A DNA stretch of 64,000 nucleotides from CAZQQN01 sp964595485. Lineage in GTDB: Bacteria > Bacteroidota > Bacteroidia > CAILMK01 > CAYYUA01. Positions 1 to 8,739 of the stretch are shown piece after piece. A program made the position numbers and the translations under genes. How positions within the stretch are numbered: position 1 is the stretch's first letter; each line of letters starts with the position of its first letter. Location: NCBI GenBank assembly GCA_964595485.1, contig CAZQQN010000003.1, positions 1 to 64,000 of the forward strand, written 5' to 3'. The notes beneath the pieces were generated by a model. The model saw nothing but the letters and a program-made list of their open reading frames with translations. It made no database searches and had not been told where the DNA came from.

Positions 1-126
1 CTGATTTATTTTGAAGGCTGCTTAAACCAATCGGATGCTTTGAGGAGAGAGAAATACTTCAAAACTCACTATGGCCGGATGTTTTTAAAGAAAAGGCTGA
101 AAGATTGGTTTAAGCAAAATAGCTGA
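1..126 (+). CDS. GIY-YIG endonuclease family protein, C-terminal fragment
   Basis: Frame 1 is open from the first base to a TGA at 124-126 and gives 41 residues. They include LIYFEGCLNQ, REKYFKT and FLKKRLKDW, which fit the C-terminal part of the small GIY-YIG nuclease proteins (YhbQ/UPF0213-like) common in Bacteroidota. The REKY..KT stretch is typical of that family. The catalytic GIY-YIG residues would lie left of the window, so activity cannot be judged. These proteins are usually 80-100 residues, so about half is present. The family's cellular role is poorly defined. The identification rests on the family pattern as I remember it, not on a search. Confidence 0.75.
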   Translation: MIYFEGCLNQSDALRREKYFKTHYGRMFLKKRLKDWFKQNS

Positions 127-596
127 ACCATTCTTATACCGGGTAAAATCCTACTACACTGAATTTGAAATGCTAATACCATTCTGGTGCTTGGTAATTT
201 CCCCTATTAAAATTCAACAACTATGAATTGAAATAGAAGTCTAAGCTTTGGGTTCTAACATCTAAGTTCTGTGGTAATCTCTTATCCTGAAAGTCATCAC
301 TTAAGGGTGGTATTTGATGTTTTTCGAGCAGCCCTTGATTGATGACATTTCCTCTCAGCTATTCAATTAGGGTTAAATATTTGTTTTTTGGTGTAGGATC
401 ACCTATTGAGTTCATTTCCCCATTCAAGAGAGGTCAAACGATGCTGCGAGACCTGTGGAGGATTCATCATTACGCGTTTTGCAGCGTTTATTTATCTTCG
501 ACATCCGGATTTAAGGAATAACAATGATTTCAACAAGTTGATTGTTAACCTGTTATCAGCCATCTTTTTAACTCAAGCTTTCAAAAATTTTAGACA
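127..596. other. Non-coding stretch, no gene recognised
   Basis: Open frames at 339-521 (+) and 406-666 (+) exist, but they overlap each other, lack a convincing start and resemble nothing I know. The second contains CCETCGG and runs into the ATPase gene in another frame. I see no tRNA, repeat or clear promoter. The stretch may hold the control region of the downstream copper ATPase gene or decayed sequence. Confidence 0.5.
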
Positions 597-2603
597 ATGG
601 CTCAAAAACACCAGGAACAAAATAGTAGCCCTCCTCAAAATGATCACAACGAACATCACCGAATGATGATCCGGGATTTTAAGCAAAGGTTTTGGGTAAC
701 TTTGGTTCTAACCATCCCAATTCTCCTTTTATCTAAAACCATTCAGGGATTTTTTGGCTTTGCGATTGAATTTACCGGGAGGGGTTACACCATTTTCGGC
801 CTGTCGACCCTGGTTTTCTTTTATGGCGGTTGGCCTTTCCTAACCGGGCTTTATGATGAGCTAAAGCAAAAACAGCCGGGTATGATGACCCTAATCGGGC
901 TGGCTGTTATCGTAGCCTATGGGTACAGCTCGGCCGTAGTTTTTGGATTGCCGGGAGCCACTTTCTTTTGGGAATTGGCTACGCTTATCCTGATTATGTT
1001 ACTGGGCCATTGGATTGAAATGCGTTCAATCCTGGGAGCCTCAAGCGCCTTGGAAAAGCTGGCAGCAATGTTACCGGATGAGGCCCACCTTGTTCAGGAA
1101 GATGGTAGCATAGTGGATGTGCCGGTTAATAAATTGGAAAACGGTCACCTGATTCAGATAAAACCTGGCGAAAAAATACCTGCTGATGGTACTATAGATC
1201 AGGGGCAAAGTTCCGTTAATCAATCCATGCTGACGGGTGAAAGCCAGCCAGTAGAAAAGGGAATTGGCGATGAGGTGATTGGCGGGGCTATCAATGACCG
1301 GGGTACTATTATGATCCGTATAGCTAAAACGGGAAATGAGATCTATTTGAACAAGGTGATTACTATGGTTCGTGAAGCACAGGAAGGCCAATCCAAGACG
1401 CAACGCTTAGCCGATGCAGCTGCCCTTTGGCTTACTATCACTGCCATTTCCGTTGGAGTTGTAACACTTTTTACATGGTTATCGGTAGGCAAGCCTTTCA
1501 TTTTTGCCCTTGAACGAATGGTGACTGTTATGGTCATTACTTGTCCTCATGCATTGGGTTTGGCAATTCCTTTGGTAGCCGCTATTTCCACTAGTGTAGC
1601 TGCGGGCAATGGCTTATTGATCCGCGACCGGACAGCTTTTGAAAATGCCCGTAACATCACTGCTATCGTTTTTGACAAAACCGGGACCTTAACCATGGGA
1701 ACTTTTGGTGTAACCCGTTACGGTTCGCTACAAGAAAACAGGGATTCTCAGGAAATCCTTCGCTTAGCCTCATCCCTTGAGCAGAATTCGGAACATCCCA
1801 TAGCCTCGGGTATCCTGAAAAAGGCAGAGGCTGATGGGGTTGTGGTTCCCGAGGCTGATAATTTTGAGTCCATAACGGGTAAGGGGGTCCAGGCTAACGT
1901 AGAGGGTCGGCAGGTAATGGTGGTTAGTCCTAAATACCTTGATGGTGCTCAAGTAGGAACTGAGCAAAAGGTTCAGCCTAAAAGACTGGAATCGCTGGTT
2001 TATGTTTTGGTGGATGGGGAAGTAGCCGGTTTCATAGCGCTTGCCGATAAAATCCGGAAATCGTCTAAAGAAGCCATTCGGCAATTGAAGGCTGGTAATA
2101 TCAACATTTACATGTTAACCGGAGATAATAAAGAGGTGGCTGAGGACGTGAGCAAAAGCCTGAATATCCATGGCTATTTTGCTGAAGTCTTACCCCATGA
2201 CAAGCAAAATAAGGTAAAAGAATTGCAATCAAAAGGAGAGGTTGTAGCCATGGCCGGGGATGGCGTTAATGATGCCCCGGCTTTGGCCCAGGCTGATATT
2301 GGTATTGCCGTTGGCTCCGGAACCGATATTGCAGCCGAAACAGCCGACATCATTTTAGTCGAAAGTGATCCGAAAGATATTAAAAACCTCCTATATTTTG
2401 GTAAAGCAACGTATCAAAAAATGGTGCAAAACCTTTTCTGGGCATCCGGATACAATGTGATTGCCATACCCTTAGCAGCTGGTGTCATGTATACATGGGG
2501 AATAATGATAAGCCCTGCAGTGGGAGCTGTGCTGATGAGCTTAAGTACCGTTATTGTGGCGATCAATGCGCAATTGCTAAAGCGCAAAATGGCATTTGGT
2601 TAA
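597..2603 (+). CDS. copB: Copper-translocating P-type ATPase, CPH (P1B-3, CopB) type
   Basis: This 668-residue inner-membrane pump should expel copper (or silver) using ATP. The N-terminus is short and rich in His (residues 1-25, including HNEHH) and has no CxxC metal-binding domain, as expected for the CopB class. Transmembrane segments lie at about 30-50, 65-80, 100-145, 285-340 and 615-660. The transmembrane metal motif is CPH (about residue 318) instead of CPC, which defines the P1B-3 group. TGES of the actuator domain (about 212), the phosphorylation motif DKTGT (about 360) and GDGVNDAP (about 554) are all intact. It converges with the glycosyltransferase gene. Nearby stress genes suggest a stress-survival cluster. 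The metal preference (Cu versus Ag) is inferred from the CPH class. Confidence 0.9.
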   Translation: MAQKHQEQNSSPPQNDHNEHHRMMIRDFKQRFWVTLVLTIPILLLSKTIQGFFGFAIEFTGRGYTIFGLSTLVFFYGGWPFLTGLYDELKQKQPGMMTLIGLAVIVAYGYSSAVVFGLPGATFFWELATLILIMLLGHWIEMRSILGASSALEKLAAMLPDEAHLVQEDGSIVDVPVNKLENGHLIQIKPGEKIPADGTIDQGQSSVNQSMLTGESQPVEKGIGDEVIGGAINDRGTIMIRIAKTGNEIYLNKVITMVREAQEGQSKTQRLADAAALWLTITAISVGVVTLFTWLSVGKPFIFALERMVTVMVITCPHALGLAIPLVAAISTSVAAGNGLLIRDRTAFENARNITAIVFDKTGTLTMGTFGVTRYGSLQENRDSQEILRLASSLEQNSEHPIASGILKKAEADGVVVPEADNFESITGKGVQANVEGRQVMVVSPKYLDGAQVGTEQKVQPKRLESLVYVLVDGEVAGFIALADKIRKSSKEAIRQLKAGNINIYMLTGDNKEVAEDVSKSLNIHGYFAEVLPHDKQNKVKELQSKGEVVAMAGDGVNDAPALAQADIGIAVGSGTDIAAETADIILVESDPKDIKNLLYFGKATYQKMVQNLFWASGYNVIAIPLAAGVMYTWGIMISPAVGAVLMSLSTVIVAINAQLLKRKMAFG

Positions 2604-2649
2604 GCCAATAGTGAATTTTTAATTAATTGGCAGCCTATATTGGTGGGTA

Positions 2650-3588
2650 TCAAGCACTGTCGGCCTGGTGCTGGAAAAAACCATTGAAGAACCAAACGCG
2701 GTACCAAAAGAGCATCCTGCCTTTTGGAGCCTCTCCTTTGAGGTAGTAGCCGAGTGCAATAATACCCGTACCAGCGGTTTTAACGGCCTGTTTTAAAATG
2801 ATGTTCAAACGGCCCATCAGGTCACTGTTCTTATACATGAGCTTTTCACTCTGTCCAATGCCTACTGATAATTCCCGAATAAAAGGCTCAGCGATCCTTT
2901 CTTCAGGCATGGTATGGTAAACCCACGCGTTTGGCAAGTAATAAATAGGCATCTTATTGTCCCTCATTCGCAGGAACATGTCTTTCTCGGAGTTGCCTAT
3001 TAAGTTCCGTTTATTGCGGCCTAAGCGATTATCAAAATTACCTAGTTGATCAAAAACCGCCCGGCGAAAAGCCATATTACAACCTAAAGGGTATTTGGAT
3101 TTTGGAAAAGGCTTAATCTTAGACCCTTGGTCGACACAAGAGATTAGCCCGAGCAGGTAATGACTTAACCAGGGCAGTTCTTTCTGCCCACTGGGATAAA
3201 AATAGGGCAGGATCTTACCACCGGCTGCCATGACATCCGGGCGTTCTTTAAAAAAGTTAATAAGGTTGGTAAGGTAGTCTTCTGAGGCTATGGCGTCATC
3301 ATCAATAAAAGCTATTAATGGAGCAGTTGACTCCCTAAGCACACGGTTTCTGGCAGCAGATTCCCCTTGTATTTCTTCTAAAAAATACTTGAAATGGACG
3401 TTCGGATAATTTTGTTGGAAATTTTCAGCTATTTGTGGTGTATTGTCCGTGCTATTGTTATCTACCAGAATGACCTCATACGCATCCTTGTCCAATGACT
3501 GATTAGCAAGGCTTTCTAAAGCTGCGTATAAAAATTGTTCCCTGTTATAGGTAATGATGCAAGCAGAAATATCAGGAATTTTACCCAT
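2650..3588 (-). CDS. Glycosyltransferase family 2 protein
   Basis: A 312-residue GT-A fold transferase. The N-terminus has the family pattern: ACIITYNRE (about 10-18), a VDNNSTDNT nucleotide-sugar loop (about 42-50) and the metal-binding FIDDDA motif (about 94-99). GCNMAFRR and the NSEKDMFLR acceptor-side region follow. There is no clear membrane helix, although residues 265-285 are hydrophobic enough to associate with membrane. The start codon overlaps the end of the upstream universal stress gene by 8 bases (TATGGGTAA), which suggests translational coupling. The acceptor and sugar cannot be read from the sequence. A role in surface polysaccharide or glycolipid synthesis is only a family-level inference. 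Confidence 0.85.
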   Translation of the reverse strand: MGKIPDISACIITYNREQFLYAALESLANQSLDKDAYEVILVDNNSTDNTPQIAENFQQNYPNVHFKYFLEEIQGESAARNRVLRESTAPLIAFIDDDAIASEDYLTNLINFFKERPDVMAAGGKILPYFYPSGQKELPWLSHYLLGLISCVDQGSKIKPFPKSKYPLGCNMAFRRAVFDQLGNFDNRLGRNKRNLIGNSEKDMFLRMRDNKMPIYYLPNAWVYHTMPEERIAEPFIRELSVGIGQSEKLMYKNSDLMGRLNIILKQAVKTAGTGIIALGYYLKGEAPKGRMLFWYRVWFFNGFFQHQADSA

Positions 3589-4507
3589 AAAGCAATGCCT
3601 TTAGTAAAGATTGGTTTTCTCCTTTTTGTTTGAGGATTAAAACAGGAATATGCTTGTCTTGCTTGAGTAACTTTTCGGTGGTACTACCTAAAAACATGGC
3701 CGCTGTACTCGACTGGCCCTTGGAACCGATCACGATGAGATCGCAATAGTTTTTCCCAGCCTCTTCTAAAATTAACCTGGCCGGGCGGTTTTTTTCATCC
3801 AGCCTGAAAAGGGGGTAGATTTTATCCTGGTCAATGTTTAACTCCATCTTATCCAAATATTGTTGGTAAGCCTCCTTAGCGTTAGCTTCCATGGTGGAGC
3901 GCATTTGCCCGTAAGTTTTCATCATGTTATAAGATGGTACTGACTGAAAGATATTCAGGTGAAAAAACTTGCCAATTGGTTGATTTTTATCCAGGTTTTG
4001 GGTGAATTCAAGTGCCATTTCCGAGTACGGCGAAAAATCCAGTGGAACCATGACATTTTCGATTCTCGGTTCCTTTTGGATATCCGGTACATAGAGGATT
4101 GAGCAGGTAGCTTTTCGGGTTAACTGACTGGCAAGGATGCCGCTGCCCTTTTCCTCTTGTTTTTCTCCAACAATGATTAAATCAATATCAGCATCATGGC
4201 TATATTTTAAAACAGTCTCAAGAGGCTGCCCCTTTCTTACAACAGGTTCTAAGGCAGTCTGATCCTCCCAAAAAAAAGCTTTAATCTGTTCCTGGATGTC
4301 CTCCTCAAGTTGCTCCTCAATAGGCTTTTTAATGTGGCCTTTGTAATTTTCCTCCATGGCATCAGGTACCCATTCCGGCTTTAAGGCATGGATGAAATGA
4401 ATGGCTTCCGGCCGGAGGCTTTCACTTAAAAACTGAGCGTAGCGAAGCAGGTTTTGGTCTGCTTCTGTGAAATCAAGGGCTATTAATAGCTTTCGGATTG
4501 GTTCCAT
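3581..4507 (-). CDS. Universal stress protein, two tandem UspA domains
   Basis: A 308-residue cytoplasmic protein made of two UspA domains (about 5-145 and 150-300). The first starts KLLIALDFTEAD and the second VMVPLDFSPYSE, the usual beta-strand 1 signatures. The second domain ends with the ATP-binding pattern G-2x-G-9x-G-(S/T) in GSKGQSSTAAMFLGST. The first has the degenerate VGEKQEEKGSGILAS, so only the second probably binds nucleotide. Tandem Usp proteins in Bacteroidota often sit with small heat-shock, DUF302 and metal-pump genes, which matches this neighbourhood. It is the first gene of a pair with the overlapping glycosyltransferase. The specific stress signal cannot be inferred. Confidence 0.93.
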   Translation of the reverse strand: MEPIRKLLIALDFTEADQNLLRYAQFLSESLRPEAIHFIHALKPEWVPDAMEENYKGHIKKPIEEQLEEDIQEQIKAFFWEDQTALEPVVRKGQPLETVLKYSHDADIDLIIVGEKQEEKGSGILASQLTRKATCSILYVPDIQKEPRIENVMVPLDFSPYSEMALEFTQNLDKNQPIGKFFHLNIFQSVPSYNMMKTYGQMRSTMEANAKEAYQQYLDKMELNIDQDKIYPLFRLDEKNRPARLILEEAGKNYCDLIVIGSKGQSSTAAMFLGSTTEKLLKQDKHIPVLILKQKGENQSLLKALLYG

Positions 4508-4639
4508 AGATGGTGGTTGAATGGATAAGACGTTTGCTACTTCAAAGTTATCAAACTTAAGGCATTATACCACGGTTAACAGGATGACCCTCCCTTTATT
4601 AGCTAATGGGTGGGGGGGAGTACCTGGAAACGCATTCCC

Positions 4640-5020
4640 CGAGGTTATCAATTACGCTTCTCAGGATGCTATGTACTTTTTTAGCCGGTTGGCCAAGCGC
4701 TTAATTGTTGATGGATTGCATGGAAGCAAAGGGAGACCCGGATTAAATCATGGTTTGCAGAGGTTTATCTTACACAACGACATTACTTGTGAGCATCTTG
4801 CCTATCTTATTTTCTTTTTGCCAAGCTTCATAAGCCAAATGGGTGCTACAAGCACTTAAAAGCCGGATTTTTTAAAATGGTCCTCCAGCTTTTACTGAAA
4901 AATCCTTTGGAGATCTATATCTGTCAGTACGCTAAGCCCTTCTGCTTTCAATTCTTCAGTAACTTTTTCAACAGTGTTTTCGAAATCAGTATTGAGTAGC
5001 TTGCTAAATTAGTAGGTCAT
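4640..5020 (-). pseudogene. Decayed DUF302-family gene
   Basis: Reading the minus strand from an ATG at 5020 gives MTY*FSKLLNTDFENTVEKV, then TEELKAEGLSVLTDIDLQ, a stop, and KLEDHFKKSGF. After a frameshift the next frame continues SACSTHLAYEAWQKENKIG, KMLTSNVVV*, FASMQSINN* and ALGQPAKKVHSILRSVIDNL. This follows the DUF302 fold in order: the NTDFE..V start, the LGACNPxxAYxAL turn, the cNVVV strand, the DPvasM loop and the final helix. There are at least five lesions (stops at codon 4 and later, plus one frameshift), so no functional protein can be made. DUF302 genes are frequent in copper/stress clusters beside Usp and Hsp20 genes, and this remnant lies exactly between those two. A plus-strand open frame at 4521-4859 is a shadow of it. 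Confidence 0.82.
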
Positions 5021-5094
5021 GGTGTGGTCTTTTAAGAATATTAGAAATTATTACAGGGGGGATTTAGTAAGCCCACGGGAAGCATAAGAAGTTA

Positions 5095-5448
5095 TTATGA
5101 GTTTTTACCGAAATAAATAGTTAAGATACCTTGTTGATAATAGGTTTTAAAATTCCTGGTTTCTACGGTATAAGGTAGGCCAATGCACCTGGAGAATTGG
5201 ATATGCTCATGGTAGAACTCCTGCTTGAGGGTATTCTCGGGATAATTGTTGTTTTCGTGGTGCGCACCTTTTATCCACAAATAGTGCTCCCGGACCTGTA
5301 TATTGAAATCTTTTACCTTTAACCCGGGCGCTACCAACTCTATCAGGTAAGTTTGGTCATTCTCCATAATGTTAATAGCCGGTTTCACTAAGCTTTTTGT
5401 TGCTTCAAAAACTTTCCATTCTTGCGAGTCATTGATTAAAAGGCTCAT
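5095..5448 (-). CDS. Small heat-shock protein (Hsp20/alpha-crystallin family), divergent
   Basis: A 117-residue protein, short for the family (usually 140-150). The alpha-crystallin domain spans about 20-117: PAINIMENDQTYLIELVAPGL matches the opening strands, then VKDFNIQVREHYLWIKGAHH. The terminal GILTIYFGK matches the GxLxIxxpK end strand. The flexible C-terminal tail with the I-x-I assembly motif is missing, and the N-terminal arm is only about 20 residues, so oligomers may be small. Such proteins hold unfolding proteins in the cytoplasm during stress. It lies upstream of the DUF302 remnant on the same strand and diverges from the EamA gene. A weaker alternative is a CS-domain relative, but the end motif favours Hsp20. 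Confidence 0.85.
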   Translation of the reverse strand: MSLLINDSQEWKVFEATKSLVKPAINIMENDQTYLIELVAPGLKVKDFNIQVREHYLWIKGAHHENNNYPENTLKQEFYHEHIQFSRCIGLPYTVETRNFKTYYQQGILTIYFGKNS

Positions 5449-5726
5449 GATGTTGGCTTTAGTGATTCCTCTTCAAAAGTAGTTATGGTTTTATAGGGTA
5501 AAAATGATTTTCATCATCTTTACGCCAATTTATTCCAAAGGATGTGTGAATCCGGTGAATTAGTGAAAAATTGAGAAAAAATAAAGTCAATTCCTGTTTG
5601 TTTTATAAATCAATTTTGAATCAAATGGGGGCGGGGTTTTTAGCTAACCATATAAAAATTACCGGGGAACCAAAACCTACTTGCTCAAGCTATTTTACAT
5701 TTGCTTGATGAAACTTTTTATTACCT

Positions 5727-6617
5727 ATGTTAAGCTATTTATACCTCGCCTTAATTACTTTAGCAGAGGCAACAATTGGGGTTTTTGTTAAGCTAACAGG
5801 CAACCATGTACCCATATTTACCTTGAATTGTTATCGTGCAGGCTTGGCCTTCCTTTTTCTACTGGCAGCTGTGCCGTTTATTAAAAGAAAATTTTGGGAG
5901 ATGGACCGCTTTGATATCATGCCCTCATTTTTCATTGGTTTATTCATAGCCTTGCAAATCAGTCTTTTCAATTTTGCTATGACGATGGCTCCTATTGCTA
6001 ACGTTGTCATTTTCTGGAGTATAGCCCCATCCTTTGTCTTCCTCTTTTCATGGTTTTTCCTTGAAGAAAAGGTCCATAGAAGGCATATCATGATCTTTGT
6101 ATTATCCTTAGCCGGTATTATTATCGCTAAGCCTTTGGAAGGAGGTGCCATGATGGGCAACCTGATAGCGCTTTGCTCCGGTATAACTTATGCTGCTATG
6201 GTTACCTATATGCGGTATGAGGGGAAGGATGAATCCCCAATTATGGTAGTTTGGTACATGGGCGTGGCGACATTACTGTTGGCCCCATTTGTTTTTATTT
6301 ATGGCACAGGGGATATCTTTTTTATGCAGCATTACCCTGCTTTGGGTTTTGATTTGCCTATTCTTGTTTGGGTGGTCGGTTTAGGGGCTTTCTCGACAGG
6401 GGTAGCTTATCTGTTCATTTCTCTTGTTCTCAAGCACATCTCGGCTAATGTTTATTCCCTGGTTGATATCATCGTTTCTCCCGTGGTGGCTGCTTTTTTT
6501 GGTTACCTGCTCTTTGGGGAGATTCCATCTGAAAATATGATATACGGGGGTGTATTGCTAATTCTATCGGGTTTTTGGCTTAACAGGGAAATGAGTAAAG
6601 TATCAAAGTCAGGTTAG
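5727..6617 (+). CDS. EamA/DMT-family transporter
   Basis: A 296-residue inner-membrane protein with about ten predicted helices in two EamA repeats (about 1-140 and 148-290). The typical features are the opening LALITLAEATIGVFVKL, the first-repeat end FFLEEKVHRRHIMIFVLSLAGI, and the second-repeat end FGEIPSENMIYGGVLLILSGFWLNR. Both repeats carry the conserved E of the Lx(G/E)E turn. Family members export amino acids, drugs or metabolites, and the substrate cannot be predicted here. The gene stands alone on the plus strand between divergent and same-strand neighbours. The start is the first ATG after an AT-rich leader with no clear ribosome-binding site. Confidence 0.9.
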   Translation: MLSYLYLALITLAEATIGVFVKLTGNHVPIFTLNCYRAGLAFLFLLAAVPFIKRKFWEMDRFDIMPSFFIGLFIALQISLFNFAMTMAPIANVVIFWSIAPSFVFLFSWFFLEEKVHRRHIMIFVLSLAGIIIAKPLEGGAMMGNLIALCSGITYAAMVTYMRYEGKDESPIMVVWYMGVATLLLAPFVFIYGTGDIFFMQHYPALGFDLPILVWVVGLGAFSTGVAYLFISLVLKHISANVYSLVDIIVSPVVAAFFGYLLFGEIPSENMIYGGVLLILSGFWLNREMSKVSKSG

Positions 6618-6701
6618 CCCCCTTATTGATATAATCATTTCCAATAGCTCCGTTAAGCCTTTTTCAAACTGGAAAAATGAAAATTATTCAAAAGCTTTTT
6701 T

Positions 6702-6715
6702 AGGCTTGCAAGCCT
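6702..6715. repeat. 14-bp perfect palindrome upstream of the GH15 gene
   Basis: AGGCTTGCAAGCCT is a perfect inverted repeat without a spacer, 38 bases upstream of the GH15 ATG at 6754. It could be an operator for a dimeric regulator or the base of a small hairpin behind the EamA gene. A TTG inside it would be an alternative but unlikely start for the downstream gene. Confidence 0.35.
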
Positions 6716-6753
6716 TAGGAAATTGCCATAGCTTTGACCAAAACCCAAAAATT

Positions 6754-8544
6754 ATGGAGCGTCATCAATACAAGCAAGGAATAATCGGAAACTGTGCCTA
6801 TTTAGCCCATATCAACAATGAAGCTGATATTTCCTGGATGTGCTGGCCGAAATTTGACAGTAGCTTCATTTTTGGTAGCATGCTGGATGATGAGAAGGGT
6901 GGGCACTTTTATATAAAGCCTAATAGCGATCATTATGACTGTAATCAATATTACATGACTAACACGAACATACTTTGCACGGAATTCAATGCCCCGGATG
7001 GAAAATTCCGTGTTACTGACTTTGCCCCGCGTTTTTGGCAGTATGAGCGGCATTTTAAACCCCTGATGCTATTCCGTAAAATTGAACCCCTCGAAGGCAA
7101 TCCGGAAATTGTGGTTTCCTGCGAACCAGTTGGTAACTATGGCGAAATAAAGCCTGAAGCCTATATTGGCAGTAACCATATACGATTTTTGGGCCTTAAA
7201 AAGCCTGTAAGGCTCACTTCAAGCTTACCACTAAGCTATATCCTTTCTAAACGTTGTATTTTTCTAAATACTACTAATTATGTTTGCCTTAGCTGGGGTA
7301 TTCCGCTGGAAGCACCCCTTAATTCCACAGCAGAAGATTTCCTTAGAAAAACCAGGGAGTATTGGCAGGATTTTATCAACCAGGCTACGATCGTCAACTT
7401 CCATCAAAAGTCCGTAATCAGGTCCATTCTTGCTTTAAAGCTTCATCAATTTGAGGATACAGGAGCTATCATTGCAGCAAGCACCAGTAGTTTACCGGAA
7501 TATCCCGGCCAAGGCAGGAATTGGGATTATCGCTACTGTTGGCTCAGAGACTCTTATTATACCCTCGCTGCTCTGAATAGAACCGGGCATTTTTACGAAT
7601 TGAGGAAATATGCTTTTTACATTCAGAATCTGGCGGCGCGTGAAAATGACTATAACTTTCAGCCGGTTTATTCACTTGTAGGGGATAACAATAAATTACC
7701 TGAAGAGACGCTTGATTTAAAAGGATATAAAGGTAACCAGCCCGTTAGAAAGGGCAACCAAGCTTATACCCACGTTCAGAATGATATATACGGGCAAATG
7801 CTGGTTTCCCTACTTCCGCTGTACTCAGATGAGCGTTTCGCTGAAAAAGACGAGCGACTGGGTATTCGTCTGGCTTCCCTCTTACTCGATAAAATTGAAG
7901 AAAAGATCGATCAACCAGATGCGGGTCTTTGGGAATTCCGGGAAAGCAATCAGTTTCATTGCTACTCAGCTTTGTTTCATTGGGTGGGGAGTAACGCAGG
8001 CCTTACCATCGCCAATCATTTTAATCATCAATCCATAGCAGATAAAGCTGAAAAACTGAAAGAAAAAGCTGAGGGCTATATAGAAGCTTGTTATGATGAA
8101 GAGGCGCAGGTCTATCGACAGGCTATGGACGGTAAGAACCTGGATGCAAGCCTATTGCAGCTTATTACTTTAAAATACCTGGATCCGGATTCCGATAAAG
8201 CCAAAAACCACCTTAAAAAACTGGAAGAAGAACTCATGACAGATGAAGGCCTCTTCTTCAGGTATAAGCATGAAGATGATTTTGGCAAGCCTAAAAGTGC
8301 TTTTTTGGTTTGTGCTTTTTGGTATGTGGATGCCCTTGCTTGTGTAGGACGTATAGAGGATGCAAAAAAGGTATTCGGGCAACTGACCAGCTACAGTAAC
8401 CATTTGGGCTTGCTAAGTGAGGATGTAGACCCGGAAGATGGCAGTCAATGGGGCAATTTCCCACAGACTTACAGTCACATGGGTTTGGTAAATGCCGCTT
8501 TTCGGATAGCTTATAAACAAGATAAGCCGGATTTCTTACCCTGA
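6754..8544 (+). CDS. Glycoside hydrolase family 15 protein (glucoamylase/trehalase type)
   Basis: A 596-residue enzyme when started at the ATG at 6754. The frame extends to a TTG at 6706, but MERHQYKQGIIGNCAYLA is the standard family beginning. Residues 1-220 form the N-terminal beta-sandwich domain. About 240-590 form the (alpha/alpha)6 barrel: RNWDYRYCWLRDSY (about 254) lines the active site, GLWEFRE (about 390) carries the expected general acid, and GLLSEDVDPEDG (about 551) the general base. No signal peptide is seen, so it is probably cytoplasmic. Bacterial GH15 enzymes of this type include glucoamylases, glucodextranases and trehalases. The adjacent trehalose-phosphatase fusion makes trehalase plausible, though sequence alone does not settle it. 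Confidence 0.9.
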   Translation: MERHQYKQGIIGNCAYLAHINNEADISWMCWPKFDSSFIFGSMLDDEKGGHFYIKPNSDHYDCNQYYMTNTNILCTEFNAPDGKFRVTDFAPRFWQYERHFKPLMLFRKIEPLEGNPEIVVSCEPVGNYGEIKPEAYIGSNHIRFLGLKKPVRLTSSLPLSYILSKRCIFLNTTNYVCLSWGIPLEAPLNSTAEDFLRKTREYWQDFINQATIVNFHQKSVIRSILALKLHQFEDTGAIIAASTSSLPEYPGQGRNWDYRYCWLRDSYYTLAALNRTGHFYELRKYAFYIQNLAARENDYNFQPVYSLVGDNNKLPEETLDLKGYKGNQPVRKGNQAYTHVQNDIYGQMLVSLLPLYSDERFAEKDERLGIRLASLLLDKIEEKIDQPDAGLWEFRESNQFHCYSALFHWVGSNAGLTIANHFNHQSIADKAEKLKEKAEGYIEACYDEEAQVYRQAMDGKNLDASLLQLITLKYLDPDSDKAKNHLKKLEEELMTDEGLFFRYKHEDDFGKPKSAFLVCAFWYVDALACVGRIEDAKKVFGQLTSYSNHLGLLSEDVDPEDGSQWGNFPQTYSHMGLVNAAFRIAYKQDKPDFLP

Positions 8545-8739
8545 CCGGGCGTCCCATTTCAAATTTTTGTTACCATGGTTGCTATCATGATTAATAATGG
8601 ATCTTCGGTTGTTACCAGTTGCTTCCTTAAAAGGTGTTTTGAGATTGAGGTTTGCTTTTACGTCTGAGCAAAATCCTGTTACCTTTTTCAGAAATTTGTT
8701 ATAATGAAACCGGGTTTTTCATCCTATTAAACTATTCCT

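Noticed and set aside
339..666. Two overlapping plus-strand open frames (60 and 86 codons) before the copper pump gene
   Set aside because: They overlap each other, the longer one reads into the ATPase gene in another frame and needs a TTG start, and neither resembles a known protein.
4521..4859. 112-codon plus-strand open frame
   Set aside because: It is antisense to the decayed DUF302 gene, whose remnants explain the sequence, and its product resembles nothing.
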